Assembly: GCF_023898315.1 (NCBI RefSeq)
Contig: NC_064614.1
Coordinates: forward strand, 115,413,501-115,477,500
Length of the DNA: 64,000 nt
Origin: Schistocerca nitens
Taxonomy: Eukaryota; Arthropoda; Insecta; Orthoptera; Acrididae
Direction: 5' to 3'
A program made the position numbers and the translations under genes. Below are positions 33,747-44,817 of the stretch, piece after piece; the first letter of the stretch is position 1; each line of letters starts with the position of its first letter. The notes beneath the pieces are model-generated. The model saw only the letters and a list, made by a program, of their open reading frames with translations. It made no database searches and had not been told where the DNA came from.

Positions 33747-35086
33747 CGAGGGCAGTTCAATAAGTAATGCAACACATTTTTTTTCTCGGCCAATTTTGGT
33801 TGAAAAAACCGGAAATTTCTTGTGGAATATTTTCAAACATTCCCGCTTCGTCTCGTATAGTTTCATTGACTTCCGACAGGTGTCAGCGCTGTACGAAGCT
33901 GTTAAAATGGCGTCTGTAACGGATGTGCGTTGCAAACAACGGGCAGTGATCGAGTTTCTTTTGGCGGAAAACCAGGGCATCTCAGATATTCATAGGCGCT
34001 TGCAGAATGTCTACGGTGATGTGGCAGTGGACAAAAGCACGGTGAGTCGTTGGGCAAAGCGTGTGTCATCATCGCCGCAAGGTCAAGCAAGACTGTCTGA
34101 TCTCCCGCGTGCGGCCCGGCCGTTCACAGCTGTGACTCCTGCAATGGCGGAGCGTGCGAACACACTCGTTCGAGATGATCGACGGATCACCATCAAACAA
34201 CTCAGTGCTCAACTTGACATCTCTGTTGGTAGTGCTGTCACAATTGTTCACCAGTTGGGATATTCAAAGGTTTGTTCCCGCTGGGTCCCTCGTTGTCTAC
34301 CCGAACACCATAAAGAGCAAAGGAGAACCATCTGTGCGGAATTGCTTGCTCGTCATGTGGCTGAGGGTGACAATTTCTTGTCAAAGATTGTTACAGGCGA
34401 TGAAACATGGGTTCATCACTTCGAACCTGAAACAAAACGGCAATCAATGGAGTGGCGCCACACCCACTCCCCTACCAAGAAAAAGTTTAAAGCCATACCC
34501 TCAGTCGGTAAAGTCATAGTTACAGTCTTCTGGGACGCTGAAGGGGTTATTCTGTTCGATGTCCTTCCCCATGGTCAAACGATCAACTCTGAAGTGTATT
34601 GTGCTACTCTTCAGAAATTGAAGAAACGACTTCAGCGTGTTCGTAGGCACAAAAATCAGAACGAACTTCTCCTTCTTCATGACAACGCAAGACCTCACAC
34701 AAGTCTTCGCACCCGAGAGGAGCTCACAAAACTTCAGTGGACTGTTCTTCCTCATGCACCCTACAGCCCCGATCTCGCACCGTCGGATTTCCATATGTTT
34801 GGCCCAATGAAGGACGCAATCCGTGGGACGCACTACGCGGATGATGAAGAAGTTATTGATGCAGTACGACGTTGGCTCCGACATCGACCAGTGGAATGGT
34901 ACCGTGCAGGCATACAGGCCCTCATTTCAAGGTGGCGTAAGGCCGTACCATTGAATGGAGATTACGTTGAAAAATAGTGTTGTGTAGCTAAAAGATTGGG
35001 GAATAACCTGGTGTATTTCAATGCTGAATAAAACAACCCCTGTTTCAGAAAAAAAATGTGTTGCATTACTTATTGAACTGCCCTCG
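33747..35086 (+). mobile_element. Mariner element, complete, 1340 bp
   Basis: Perfect 40-bp TIRs at 33747-33786 and 35047-35086, each starting CGAGGGCAGTTCAATAAGTA, with TA at 33745-33746 and 35087-35088. It contains one uninterrupted transposase gene. The perfect TIRs and open frame mark it as one of the youngest DNA transposons in the window. A decayed relative is at 60576-61413. Confidence 0.96.
33907..34977 (+). CDS. Mariner transposase (DD34D), 356 aa
   Basis: Cut-and-paste transposase acting on the element's own 40-bp TIRs. I start it at ATG 33907 (MASVTDVRCKQRAVIEFLL), the usual mariner N-terminus; the frame is open further upstream through the TIR into flanking DNA. Domains: helix-turn-helix 1 (IEFLLAENQGISDIHRRL), helix-turn-helix 2 with STVSRWAKR, then linker PEHHKEQRRTICAELLARH. 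The DDE core has ASP in VTGDETWVHHFEPE, in LLLHDNARPHTS and in PYSPDLAPSDFHMF; I count 34 residues between the last two. Length is normal for the family (about 345). No internal stop, so it could be functional. It is inserted in an older Tc1-like element. Confidence 0.95.
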   Translation: MASVTDVRCKQRAVIEFLLAENQGISDIHRRLQNVYGDVAVDKSTVSRWAKRVSSSPQGQARLSDLPRAARPFTAVTPAMAERANTLVRDDRRITIKQLSAQLDISVGSAVTIVHQLGYSKVCSRWVPRCLPEHHKEQRRTICAELLARHVAEGDNFLSKIVTGDETWVHHFEPETKRQSMEWRHTHSPTKKKFKAIPSVGKVIVTVFWDAEGVILFDVLPHGQTINSEVYCATLQKLKKRLQRVRRHKNQNELLLLHDNARPHTSLRTREELTKLQWTVLPHAPYSPDLAPSDFHMFGPMKDAIRGTHYADDEEVIDAVRRWLRHRPVEWYRAGIQALISRWRKAVPLNGDYVEK

Positions 35087-36030
35087 TATGTGGGCGAGCG
35101 TTATCCTGTTGGAAAACACTCCCTGGAATGCTATTCATCTACGGCAGCACAACGGGTCAAATCACCAGATTGACGTACAAATTTTCAGTTGGGATGCGTG
35201 GCATAACCAAGAGAGTTCTCCTACTGTCATATGAAATCGCTCCAGGTGAAGGTACAGTGTGTCTAGTACACATACAAATTGGTTGCAGGCCCACAAGTGG
35301 CCTCCTTGTAACCAACACACGGCCATCACTGTCACCGAGGCAGAACCAACTTTCAGCAGAAAACGAAACAGACCTCTACCGTGTCCTCCAATGAGCTCTC
35401 GGTTGACACCACTGTTATCGTAAATGGCGGAGGCCTGGGCCCAGTGAAATGCACGCTACGGGGCGTCTGATTCGAAGCTGTCCTTGAAGTAATCGATTTG
35501 TAACAGTTCGTTATATCTCTCTGGTGCCAACTGCTGTTCAAATTGGTGCTGCAGGTGCAGTACGATGCGCCGGAGCCAGACGCCGAAAACTACCCTCCCG
35601 GTAGTGATGCGATGGTAGTCCGGAGCTCGGTCTACTTGCGACATACATTCCCGTTGATGGCCGCAGGCAGCAACCATGTACAATGCCTACATTCCCCCCA
35701 AGCCTTTCTGCAGTATCGCAGAAGCAACATCCAGTTTCTCTTAGCCCTGTTATTCGACCTCGTTCAAACTCAGTGAGATGGTGATAATGGCGTCTTTGTC
35801 ACTGTAAAGGCATTCTTGGCTAACATCAGCTCACCACGTCCAATGTCGAAGGTAATTAGAGCTCACGACACTTACACCAGGTATTTAAAGCAAATCTGAT
35901 TTGAATCCTCACAGTGGAGCTACTAGTGCCTCTATTATGCGACTGTCACGAAATTTGAATCGACATCATCTTTCAGATGAAGAAACACTCTTACCAACTT
36001 TAGTTTATGTCGCACCACTCCTTTCGGTTA

Positions 36031-36678
36031 GTGAATTTGATACTTGAGTTACCCTCTTCACCTCTCAGTTTGAGCACGTTTCTCAGTCACTGTTGCGAAG
36101 TGTATCAACACCAATATTAGCAACAACTATTAACGTTTGCATTTTCAAGAGATTTCTAATGCTGTTAAAAAACTATTTGATTCCATTTATAAAGAAAATC
36201 TGTAATCTCTTCGGTATCTTGGTTGAGACAAGAATTAATAGTATGAACCTTACAACAAAATTACGAGCCCGTCTCCATACTATCATTTTTCTTGAAACCT
36301 CGTTCACATATGCTAAACTGTTCAGGAAATAAAATGGGGTTTACGTCTTATGCGCCTTTCCCAGTGGTATCACCAATTTCAAATGATAGAACACAGTGGT
36401 AAACTACCTTTCCCCACGACCGGAAGAGCGGATTCGACATCTCCGTACTGCCAGTCTCATTTAGTGTTTCCGTTTGTTCCTTTATTACGTCAGGCAAAAC
36501 CCAGAACGGCTCCATTAATAAACAGGCCTGTAAAATTCGAGTTTTGCATTCGAAACCTTGGAGTTCTCGAAACTGTTTTAATCACTTCAGACATGCCTCC
36601 TTTACTATTCAGTTCGATGAAAGGGTGTTGCAGAAATGTATTAATACTTTGTTGACTCAGAGTGTGATGCAGTATATA
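36031..36678. other. No recognised feature
   Basis: No family seen between the Tc1-like remains and the next element. Confidence 0.4.
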
Positions 36679-37254
36679 CCGGGTGATCAAAAGGTCAGTA
36701 TAAATTTGAAAACTTAATAAACCACGGAATAATGTAGATAGAGAGGTAAAAATTGACACACATGCTTGGAATTACATGGGGTTTTACTAGAACCAAAGAA
36801 AAGTATTTGCTAGACGCGTGAAAGATCTCTTGCGCGCGTCGTTTGGTGATGATCGTGTGCTCAGCCGCCACTTTCGTCATGGTTGGCCTCGACCGACATC
36901 TCTAAGCATGCTGAAAGACAACATCCGACACCAATGCCTCACCACAACTCCGGACATGCTTTACAGTGCTGTTCACAACATTATTCCTCGACTACAGCTA
37001 TTGTTGAGGAATGATGGTGGACATATTGAGCATTTTCTGTAAAGAACATCATCTTTGCTTTGTCTTACTTTGTTATGCTAATTATTCCTTTTCTGATCAG
37101 ATAAAGCGCCATCTGTCGGACATTTTTGAACTTTTGTATTTTTTTTTAATAAAACCCCATCTCATTCAAACGTGTGTCAATTTGTACGTCTCTATCTAAA
37201 TTATTCCGTTATTTATTCAGTTTTCAAATTTATACTGACTTTTTGATCACCCGG
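36679..37254 (+). mobile_element. 576-bp element with ~105-bp TIRs and a transposase stub
   Basis: Left (36679 to ~36788) and right (~37149-37254) ends are inverted copies of roughly 105 bp (CCGGGTGATCAAAA start), with TA on both sides (36677-36678, 37255-37256). The interior encodes only the last ~70 residues of a DDD transposase: LLRASFGDDRVLSRHFRHGWP, then after a deletion of the third catalytic Asp region LSMLKDNIRHQCLTTTPDML and LLRNDGGHIEHFL. It is an internally deleted, non-autonomous derivative. Confidence 0.9.
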
Positions 37255-37544
37255 TATTTTATAGATGGGTGTACTTTTGCATTAATGACTTAGTTTCTGA
37301 GAAACTGAAGGAAAATTGGAATGAATACGAAAATTTCGTGGGCTGCTTCCCCATACGGCAGCGTTAACTCTACTCGGCAATCGCGGCACACTCAGATTAA
37401 TCATAAACGAGGCACAGTTGGATTATTAAAATTGTTTCTAGAACTTCACATCTTTTCTGAAGGCATACCCTGTTTTGGATCTAGTTTTACGGGCCTAAAG
37501 GCTACGGCCTAGTTTTTACACTACGGCCGAGTTTTTACCTCCCT
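37255..37544. other. No recognised feature
   Basis: Short interval without a supportable call. Confidence 0.4.
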
Positions 37545-37875
37545 CGACATCTGCGTCTACATGACTACTCTGCAATTCACGCTTAAGAGTCTGGCAGAGG
37601 GTTCATCGAATCATTGCCAGACTATTTCTCTACCATTCCATTCACGAACAGCACACGCTAAAAATGAACACTTAAATTTCTCCGCAGGAGCTTTGATTTC
37701 TCTTATTTTATTACGAAGATCATTTATGCCTATGTAGGCTGGACTCAATAAAATACTTTTGCACTCAAAGAAGGAAGTTGGAGATTGGAATTTCGTGAAA
37801 ACATCTGGCCGCAACGAAAAACGCCTTTGCTTTAATGACGGAACGTCTTCGCATGGTAAACGACGCAGGCCCATA
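37545..37875 (-). pseudogene. LINE 3' fragment related to the 57.7-kb LINE
   Basis: Minus-strand frame 37611-37874 reads QRRFSLRPDVFTKFQSPTSF, SILLSPAYIGINDLRNKIRE and FKCSFLACAVREWNGREI, the ORF2 C-terminus. It aligns with QERRFALRRNLLTKFQSPTF of the copy at 57.8 kb but differs at many positions, so it is a sister family. The 3' end is near 37548 (CATCTGCGTCTACATGACTA). Confidence 0.78.
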
Positions 37876-38743
37876 CGTCAAACGTTTGGTGCTCTACCGT
37901 CAATTGGTCAATGGAAATAAGACTGACTGAGTCCCTTATTAATCGAGACGGCAGTTTCCAGTTGAATTCTGCATGGAATCCCTTCATAGAAAAACTTGGC
38001 GCTCAGCGTAGCCGGTGCCATTTACCGTGCGAAATCAATCGATCTGATATCGATGAAGAGGGCGAGCGACGCAGAGCGCAGGCTTGCAGACAAAACAGCG
38101 TATACGCAACGCCAACTGGACACACCATGCATGTGCCGGCGGGGTCTTAAATACGCAAGCTCAGCGCCTGCCCTGTCAGTATTCACCTGAAGATGGCCAG
38201 AACACTCTGCGCCGAAATATCGCGGCACGAAGTAGCAGACATCCGGCAGTTCGCCTGAAATTTTATGGGACTATCGCTGATGTGTCGCCCATGTCGACAC
38301 TCAGTTTGGGTGGGGAATCCAAATCGCTTTCGGTTACTAAAATTCTACTTCTTTAAGAATCTCACACGTTAAACTATTCCTTCCTTCCACAAATGAAATT
38401 TTAGACCAGTTGTACTTGGAATGGTACAGCGAGAATAGACAGCAGTTCCTGTGTGGAAGTCTGCCGAATCATGCTTGTTCAAAAGAAATTTTGAATAACC
38501 TTTATGATCATTTCTTTCAAATGTTTTGTTCCACACAGCTATGCGGTCAGTAGTTCTTGCATAACATGCCATTTAAGGAGTTCACAGACTTCATGTACGT
38601 CACATAGAGTATGTTCTCAGAAACTATTAAAAATTTCAACCCAGTACTGAATATCTGTCCGTCTAGATGTGGCTTGGAATAAAATATTCCATAGTAAAAC
38701 CCATACGAAATCATAGTCTCTGCTTTCCGTTATTCACACTGAG
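37876..38743. other. No gene; partial hammerhead-like motif at 38187-38217
   Basis: CTGAAGA at 38187, a GGC/GCC stem and GAAA at 38214 are in the right order, but no NUH site with stem I pairing follows, so the motif is incomplete. Nothing coding. Confidence 0.4.
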
Positions 38744-38900
38744 CGTGATGGCCCAGTGCTTAAAATAATGGACTCGCATTCGGGAGTACAACGTCTCACA
38801 TCCCCGTTCAAGTACCCAGATTTAGGGTTTCCGTGGCTGCTTCTCTTAAATTCCTAAAATGATATGAAGGGTAGTTAATTCGAAAATGTGTCCTGATTTT
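38744..38900 (+). repeat. Degenerate SINE of the second tRNA-derived family
   Basis: GCGTGATGGCCCAGTGCTTAAA..TGGACTCGCATTCGGGAG corresponds to the head of 7764-7971; the B-box (CGTTCAAGTACC) and CAGATTTAGGGTTTCCGTGG follow in order. Diverged and with no clear ends. Confidence 0.6.
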
Positions 38901-39219
38901 AAGTTCTGTCTCAGGTAAACTCATCGTGGTAAGAACATTAACTCTTAATCTTCCTTCCTTTATAATGTTTTTTGTCTTGAGCTGAAGATTTGTAAGGACA
39001 CACTGACAAAACTTTCAGTCTGTATCATTCAGAATCTGTGTGACAAAATACAGTAACGGGAGTCTCCTGTTTCGCTCGTACTTTTTTACTCTAGTTTATT
39101 ACATTTTCATATTCGTTGTACTTCGCTTTTTGAAAAGATGATCAGACCCTTCACCCAAACCTTAATTTAATTTTTTTGCCGAACCATTCCCTTTGTATAA
39201 TGTACGATTCAATATTATT

Positions 39220-40125
39220 TAATTCCGTCAATAATCCCAAGATCAAACGATACATAATCTCTCTCTACTTGTTCAGTCGATTCCGACTCTCCTTGACACT
39301 AATTTCTTTTGTACTGTGCCATCCCACGAAGACTTCTAGGTTGGAGTCCATTACTACTGTAATGCCGTCAGTCAACCTCATACTTTGCCGCCCTCTCGTT
39401 CTTGTGCCTCCTATTTTCCCCAGCATTTAGGCCTTTTTCAAGGAATCATGTCTTCTCATGACGTCCCTAATGTAGATCAATTTTTGTTTCATTATCAGAC
39501 CTTCCAAGGCGAAGTCTGGTTTTGTTTGCTATAGTACTGACATACTCGTTCTCTTTGCGGTTCGTGGAAATCTAAGGAGTTTCCTCCAACACCAGAATTC
39601 GAAGGAGGTCTAGTCTACACCGTTCAGTCTTCCTTATAGTCCATTCCTCACATTCCTACATCACAACTGGAAAGACCGTAGCCCTTAACATACGCATATT
39701 TGCTGTTAAAGCTTTGTCTGTAATCCTTAAACCATTGTCAAGTTTGAACATTACCTTTCTACCACGTAACAGACTTTCCCTTGTTGCAGTCGCCATTAGA
39801 AGTCTGGAAGCCAAGATAATTGAACATAAAAACTACCTCCATTGTTTTTCCTCCTATATACCACGAATTGTCTGATGTAGTGGCCATAATTTTCGTTTTC
39901 TTGTCATTCAGAACTTTGCCAACTTTGCACTTTCTTCTTTCACCATTAGTCAGATGATCTTTAACTCTTCTCCACCCTCTGCCATCAGGATGGCATCATC
40001 TGCATACCTAAGGTAATTTATATTATCCGAGCTATTTTGAATTTGGTTTCTTCTTCATCTAACTCGGCATTCCTCTTAAAATGCTCTGCATACAGATTGA
40101 ATAAATAAGCTGTATATATGCAGTC
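39220..40125 (-). pseudogene. RTE/BovB-type LINE ORF2, 3' half
   Basis: Minus-strand order: LFNLYAEHF-like (~40110), LRYADDAILMAEGGEEL (YADD catalytic pair, ~40000), NDKKTKIMATTSDNS, a poorly kept connection region, GMDYKED and finally RLTDGITVVMDSNLEVF near 39350. Frames shift repeatedly. The matching 5' half of the polymerase lies at 42155-42710; together they look like one LINE split by later insertions. Confidence 0.75.
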
Positions 40126-40159
40126 ACACCGTACTTATTTGTGAATCATGACCCCTTTA

Positions 40160-40391
40160 GTTGGTTTGTTGGTTGATTTGGGGGAGGGGACCAAACAGTG
40201 AGGTCATCGGTACCATCGGATGAGGGAAGGATGGGAAAGGAAATTGGCCGTGCTGTTTAAAACGAACCATCCTACCACTTGCCGGATGTGATTTAGAGAA
40301 ATCACGGAAAACCTAAATCAGGACGGCCGGACGCGAGTTTGAGCCGTCGTCCTCCAGAATGCGAGTCCACTGCGCCACTTCTCTCAGTCCC
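40160..40391 (-). mobile_element. SINE of the second tRNA-derived family
   Basis: Minus copy with GTTGGTTTGTTGGTTGATTT at its 3' end, ACTTGCCGGATGTGATTTAG, B-box region GAGTTTGAGCCGTC and head GAATGCGAGTCCACTGCGCC. No clear target duplication. Confidence 0.88.
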
Positions 40392-40489
40392 ATTTATCCG
40401 CTCCACACAGGATAATCACTTTGGCTTCTTGGTCGGAGTACAATTTCATAAATTACGTATGAGCTAAATGAGGTGATGTGGCACCCCCA

Positions 40490-42152
40490 ATTCGTGTAGT
40501 ACGTAAAGAAATATGAATGTTTTAGTTGGACCACTTTTTTCGCTTTGTGATAGATGGCGCTGTAATAGTCACAAACATATGGCTCACAATTTTAGATGAA
40601 CAGTTGGTAACAGGTAGGTTGTTTTTAAATTAAAATACAGAACGTAAGTACGTTTCAACATTTTATTTCGGTTGTTCCGATGTGAGACATGTACCTTTGT
40701 GAACTTATCATTTCTGAGAACGCATGCTGTTACAGCGTGATTACCTGTAAATACCATATTAAAGCAATAAATGCTCAAAATCATGTCCGTCAACCACCAT
40801 GCATTTGGCAGTACGTGTAATGACATTCCTCTCAAGAGCGAGTAGATCGCCTTCCGTAATGTTCGCACATGCATTGACAATGCGCTGACGCATGTTGTCA
40901 GGCGTTGTCGGTGAATTACGATAGCAAATATCCTTCAACTTTCCCCACAGAAAGAAATCCGGGGATGTCAGATCCGGTGAACGTGCGGGCCATGTTATGG
41001 TACTTCGACGACCAATCCACCTGTCATGAAATATGCTATTCAGTACCGCTTCAACCGCACACGAGCTATGTGCTGGACATCCATCATGTTGGAAGTACAT
41101 CGCCATTCTGTCATGCAGTGAAACATCTTGTAGTAACATCGGTAGAACATTATGTAGGAAATCAGCATACATTGCATCATTTAGATTGCCATCGACAAAA
41201 TGGGGGCCAATTAGCCTTCCTCCCATAATGCCGCACCATACATTAACCCGCCAAGGTCGCTGATGTTCCACTTGTCGCAGCCTTCGTGGATTTTCCGTTG
41301 CCCAATAGTGCATTTTATGCCGGTTTACGTTACCACTGTTGGTGAATGACGCTTCGTCGCTAAATAGAACGCATGCAAAAAATCTGTCTTCGTCCCGTAA
41401 TTTCTCTTGTGCCCAGTGGCAGAACTGTACACGACGTTCAAAGTCGTCGCCATGCAATTCCTGGTGCATAGAAATATGGTACGGGTGCAATCGATGTTCA
41501 TGTAGCATTCTCAACAACGACGTTTCTGAGATTCCCGATTCTCGCGCAATTTGTCTGCTACTGATGTGCGGATTAGCTGCGACAGCAGCTAAAACACCTA
41601 TTTGGGCATCATCATTTGTTGCAGGTCGTGATTGACGTTTCACGTGTGGCTGAACATTTCCTGTTTCCTTAAATAACGTAACTATCCGGCGAACGGTCCG
41701 GACACTTGGATGATGTCGTCCAGGATACCGAGCAGCATACATAGCACACGATATCGACCTTTTCCGCAATTGGTAAACGGTCCATTTTAACACGGGTAAT
41801 GTATCACGAAGCAAATACCGGCCGCACTGGCGGAATGTTACGTGATACCACGTACTTATACGTTTGTGACTTTTACAGCGCCATCTGTCACAAAGCGAAA
41901 AAAGTGGTTCAACTAAAAAATTCGTATTTCTTTACGTACTACACGAATATGTAATAAAAAATGGGAGTTCCTATTTTTTTAAAAAAACACAGTTGATATC
42001 CGTTTGACCTATTTCAGCGCCATCTAGCGGGCCAACCATAGCGCCATCTGGTTTCCCCCTTCAAGCTAGACGAGTTTCGTTCTTTGTAGTTTTTTCGTTT
42101 GATGCTTATTTCGTGAGATATTTGGCCCGGTCACTATCAATGTACCACCCTG
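40490..42152 (-). mobile_element. DD41D Tc1/mariner-superfamily element, left end truncated
   Basis: Inner inverted repeats of about 93 bp lie at 40490-40582 and 41857-41949 (TCGTGTAGTACGTAAAGAAA inward). On the right, about 200 bp of further terminal sequence runs to 42152 (inverse of CAGGGTGGTACATTGATAG), followed by TA at 42153-42154. The corresponding outer part is missing on the left, so one end is lost and the element may be unable to move. Confidence 0.82.
40759..41814 (-). CDS. DD41D transposase, 351 codons, uninterrupted
   Basis: Transposase of the mariner-related DD41D group. Helix-turn-helix region: SCAMYAARYPGRHHPSVRTV and SRQIARESGISETSLLRML. Core: first Asp in CVLFSDEASFTNSGNVNRH, second in MYFQHDGCPAHSS, third in SPDLTSPDFFLWGKLKD; I count 41 residues between the last two. 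C-terminus MVVDGHDFEHLLL. No internal stop or frameshift over the whole gene, which is striking given that the left end of the element is damaged. The true start could be upstream of the first Met. The residues needed for catalysis are all present. Confidence 0.9.
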   Translation of the reverse strand: MLRDTLPVLKWTVYQLRKRSISCAMYAARYPGRHHPSVRTVRRIVTLFKETGNVQPHVKRQSRPATNDDAQIGVLAAVAANPHISSRQIARESGISETSLLRMLHEHRLHPYHISMHQELHGDDFERRVQFCHWAQEKLRDEDRFFACVLFSDEASFTNSGNVNRHKMHYWATENPRRLRQVEHQRPWRVNVWCGIMGGRLIGPHFVDGNLNDAMYADFLHNVLPMLLQDVSLHDRMAMYFQHDGCPAHSSCAVEAVLNSIFHDRWIGRRSTITWPARSPDLTSPDFFLWGKLKDICYRNSPTTPDNMRQRIVNACANITEGDLLALERNVITRTAKCMVVDGHDFEHLLL

Positions 42153-42154
42153 TA

Positions 42155-42710
42155 TATCTTTCTAGAAATCTCTTGCTTCCATAGTCCATCTGAAGTTGGC
42201 AATTTGATCTCTGATCCCTCTTTCGTTACGAAATCTAGCTTATTCTTCAGATAGCTCTCGGTCTGTATGCTGGCGAAGTCTGTTTTTTTAGATTTTAAGC
42301 ATGACTTTGCTTGTCATTTGAGATAAGTCCGATTGTTCGGTAATTCGAACGCTCTTTAGAAATACCCTTCTTTGGGCTCGAAATGAATACCGAACATCCC
42401 AGTATTTTGGCCACTGTTGGGTTCTCCATATTTACTGACATACTGAATTCAGCGCTATCACCGTGTTCTCCTCTGTAACTTTGAATAATTCTGCTTGAAT
42501 GCCATCATGTCCACTAGCCCTGTTTTTAGCAATATTTTCAAGACCATTTGACTTCACTTTCGTTCTACTTCTGAAATCTCACTAACTTCATCTGAAAGAG
42601 TATGCAGACATTTCCTATGTCTTTCCAACTTGTTTTTAGTGATTTCTTCGAATATCTTGGCATATTAGACGACGAAAAAAATAGCAAAAAATTCTTACAT
42701 TAAAAAATTT
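42155..42710 (-). pseudogene. RTE/BovB-type LINE ORF2, 5' half of polymerase
   Basis: Minus strand reads NYRTIGLISNDKQSHA, then (frameshifted) KERGIRDQIANFRWTMEARDFLER-like sequence up to the TA where the DD41D element begins. Upstream parts (KNNASGHDGIQAELFKVTEE-like, ~42490) are degraded. The next expected polymerase segment occurs only at 40125, across the DD41D element and a SINE. Confidence 0.68.
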
Positions 42711-43158
42711 AATGGGTAAAGCAGTAGCTCGATCGTGCAGGTCATGTTTTATTCCGGCTTGATTGTCCACTAACTTACTGCAAAATATTTGATATTATGA
42801 GGAGTAATAACGAATAAAAGCTTGTTCTGATTTTACTCTTATTTTATGGAAATGCTATCAAAATATTACTCGACATATAACGTACATTTTTTGGCATGAA
42901 AATGCGAATTAATCACAACAAATTCATAGCTCTGGAATACAAATACATGGTACAGACTGCTACACTTCTTGTGAAGCGTTTTGACCAATCTGTTTGCTTT
43001 TTTAAGATAGAAAAATGGGCTGCATTTTATACATTTCGTTTTAGTTCTACTATTTCAATGCTCAAATCGACAGGTTCGTCGCGACAAAATACCATCCGCT
43101 GTGGACCAGCGATATACTCGTACCTATCGTATCGCTTGTGCAGTCCTCGTTTTGGAAG

Positions 43159-43223
<65 letters not shown>

Positions 43224-43904
43224 AGACGCCTAAGTCATTTTATCACAGTGCCTTGCACTCTTTGCTCTCCACTCTCTGTATGGACAAACCGAAAGTAACC
43301 CTAAATTTAAGAATATCTATGATGCTCTTTTCGCAATCTGGTTTTCACTGCTGTGTTGTCCTGTCATCTGAAACAACTACTAAGTGCACCAAACACAGAC
43401 GAAACGCCGCACAAATCGGAATCTTCTAAAAGAAGGCGAATATAATCTTTTGTTAGTCCTGCATGTAACAAATCTAATCTGCATCAAAGTTTTCCTGTAA
43501 AAATGTTCAAAAAGCTGTGTCAAAGCGAGCACGGAAGCGTTTCCATTCAAGTCTAAAGTTATGCAGTAAATACCTAACTCGTAAAAACGTGCTGAAAGAA
43601 ATTTAATGCAAAATTACTCTGCCTAGACAAGAGATTACTAATAACTGTCATAGTATGACTCTATATTTTCCTTCCCAAACAATCTTACACTGCAGATCGT
43701 CGAGACAACTCGTTTTAACGCAATTACGAGTTACTCACCTGACTACACTGTGATACATTCGTTTAATCAAAACTCTATCACATGTGCTGTGATCTATTGG
43801 CACCCAGAAATAGCCTAAACAAGAGAACGTGCACAATCGTCGCATGTCGGTTGCGAGCAAGCAAAGAGACTCAGTCCGCCAGAAAAATGAAAATCGGTGT
43901 CACA
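42711..43904. other. No recognised feature besides an AT run
   Basis: AT-rich, with no coding family, and contains the TA microsatellite at 43162-43220. Confidence 0.45.
43162..43220. repeat. (TA)n microsatellite, ~59 bp
   Basis: Uninterrupted TA dinucleotide tract. Confidence 0.97.
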
Positions 43905-44425
43905 GTATTGATTGGATTCGGGTGAAAAGGTTTATACAGATCTCCCACACATTCTGCCCATTTTTCTGTAAAGTCCTCTGCTTTTGTTAGATCTTCAGCG
44001 TTTCTATGATTTATCGTTCCAGTTTTCGCCTAGATTTTTCCTTTTGCGTCATTAATTTTCTTGTAAAGGTGCCTTGTCTTCCCCATTCTGTTATTCTCTT
44101 CAAATTCTTCGCACTGTCCATATAAGAAAATGTTATTGTCCCTTCTATCTAATTTCCGGAGCTCTGTAATAAATTTAAGCATTGTTGATCCATCTCCGAT
44201 TTCTGCTTTCCTTCGTTCTGCTGCAATGTGCAATGCCTCAGCCCATACCATTTGCCTTGCTTGTTATTCCTTTTCTGGGAATGTGTTTTTCTGCTGCTTA
44301 CGTGACAGTATATGCTACTTTTTTGCACAGCTCTTGTGGATTCTTGTCTTCTCATGCATTAAATCTGTTCCTGACTTCCACTGTATTATTAGACATACAG
44401 TATGTTGCAATAACTGACTTTATTT
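43905..44425 (-). pseudogene. LINE fragment between endonuclease and reverse transcriptase
   Basis: Minus-strand pieces VEVRNRFNA, AAEKHIPRKG, MVWAEALHIAAERRKAEIGD and ENNRMGKTRHLYKKINDAKG, then NHRNAEDLTKAEDFTEKWAE. They match the inter-domain region of endonuclease-reverse transcriptase LINEs (consensus ENNRxGKTRDLFxKI). Frameshifts and missing flanking domains show it is a relic. Confidence 0.7.
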
Positions 44426-44817
44426 AAATGATCCAAACTATTTACTAAACAAATTTCGCATTGCTCCTCTCCCCACAACTTTTTGTTGTGAAAGCGAATG
44501 AACTCCTAATAGTAACAATATTTCAGCAAAAAGCAAGGGACGTTTTGGATGTTTTTATCCGAAGAGGATTGACGTCTGTCGTTCTCTAAATGGAGATAGT
44601 GACCAGATGTCGCAAGTTGTAATTACTGGCAGGAGTCTCGCATTGGCTGCAGAACGTTTCACCTGTCTGGCACAACTTCATACAGCATTAAATACCGAAT
44701 ATTCATCACAAAGATGGCACAAAACCTAACTGCAACTCTTTTATTATCTTATTTAAACCATACTTAAATGCAGTTTTCTCTTTTTCATGTTTCCTTTCGT
44801 TCCTTAGTTTCTTTTAC
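44426..44817. other. No recognised feature
   Basis: No supportable call. Confidence 0.4.

Larger units (their letters stand above)
33312..36030 (-). mobile_element. Old Tc1-like element interrupted by a mariner
   Basis: Minus-strand Tc1-like remains lie on both sides of the mariner. On the left (33636-33745), DVFPVEHVWDIIGR matches the SPIEHVWD block with the catalytic Glu. On the right, sequence from 35089 continues the same gene (the FQQDNARPH region is degraded at 35100-35130) and then runs into its N-terminal part, with a weak Tc1-like start near 35690-35830. The left end GACGGAAAAAAAACTACACC is TIR-like; the right end is too decayed to fix. Non-coding. Confidence 0.7.

Noticed and set aside
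43101-43298. Frames of alternating Tyr-Ile
   Set aside because: Translation of the TA microsatellite.
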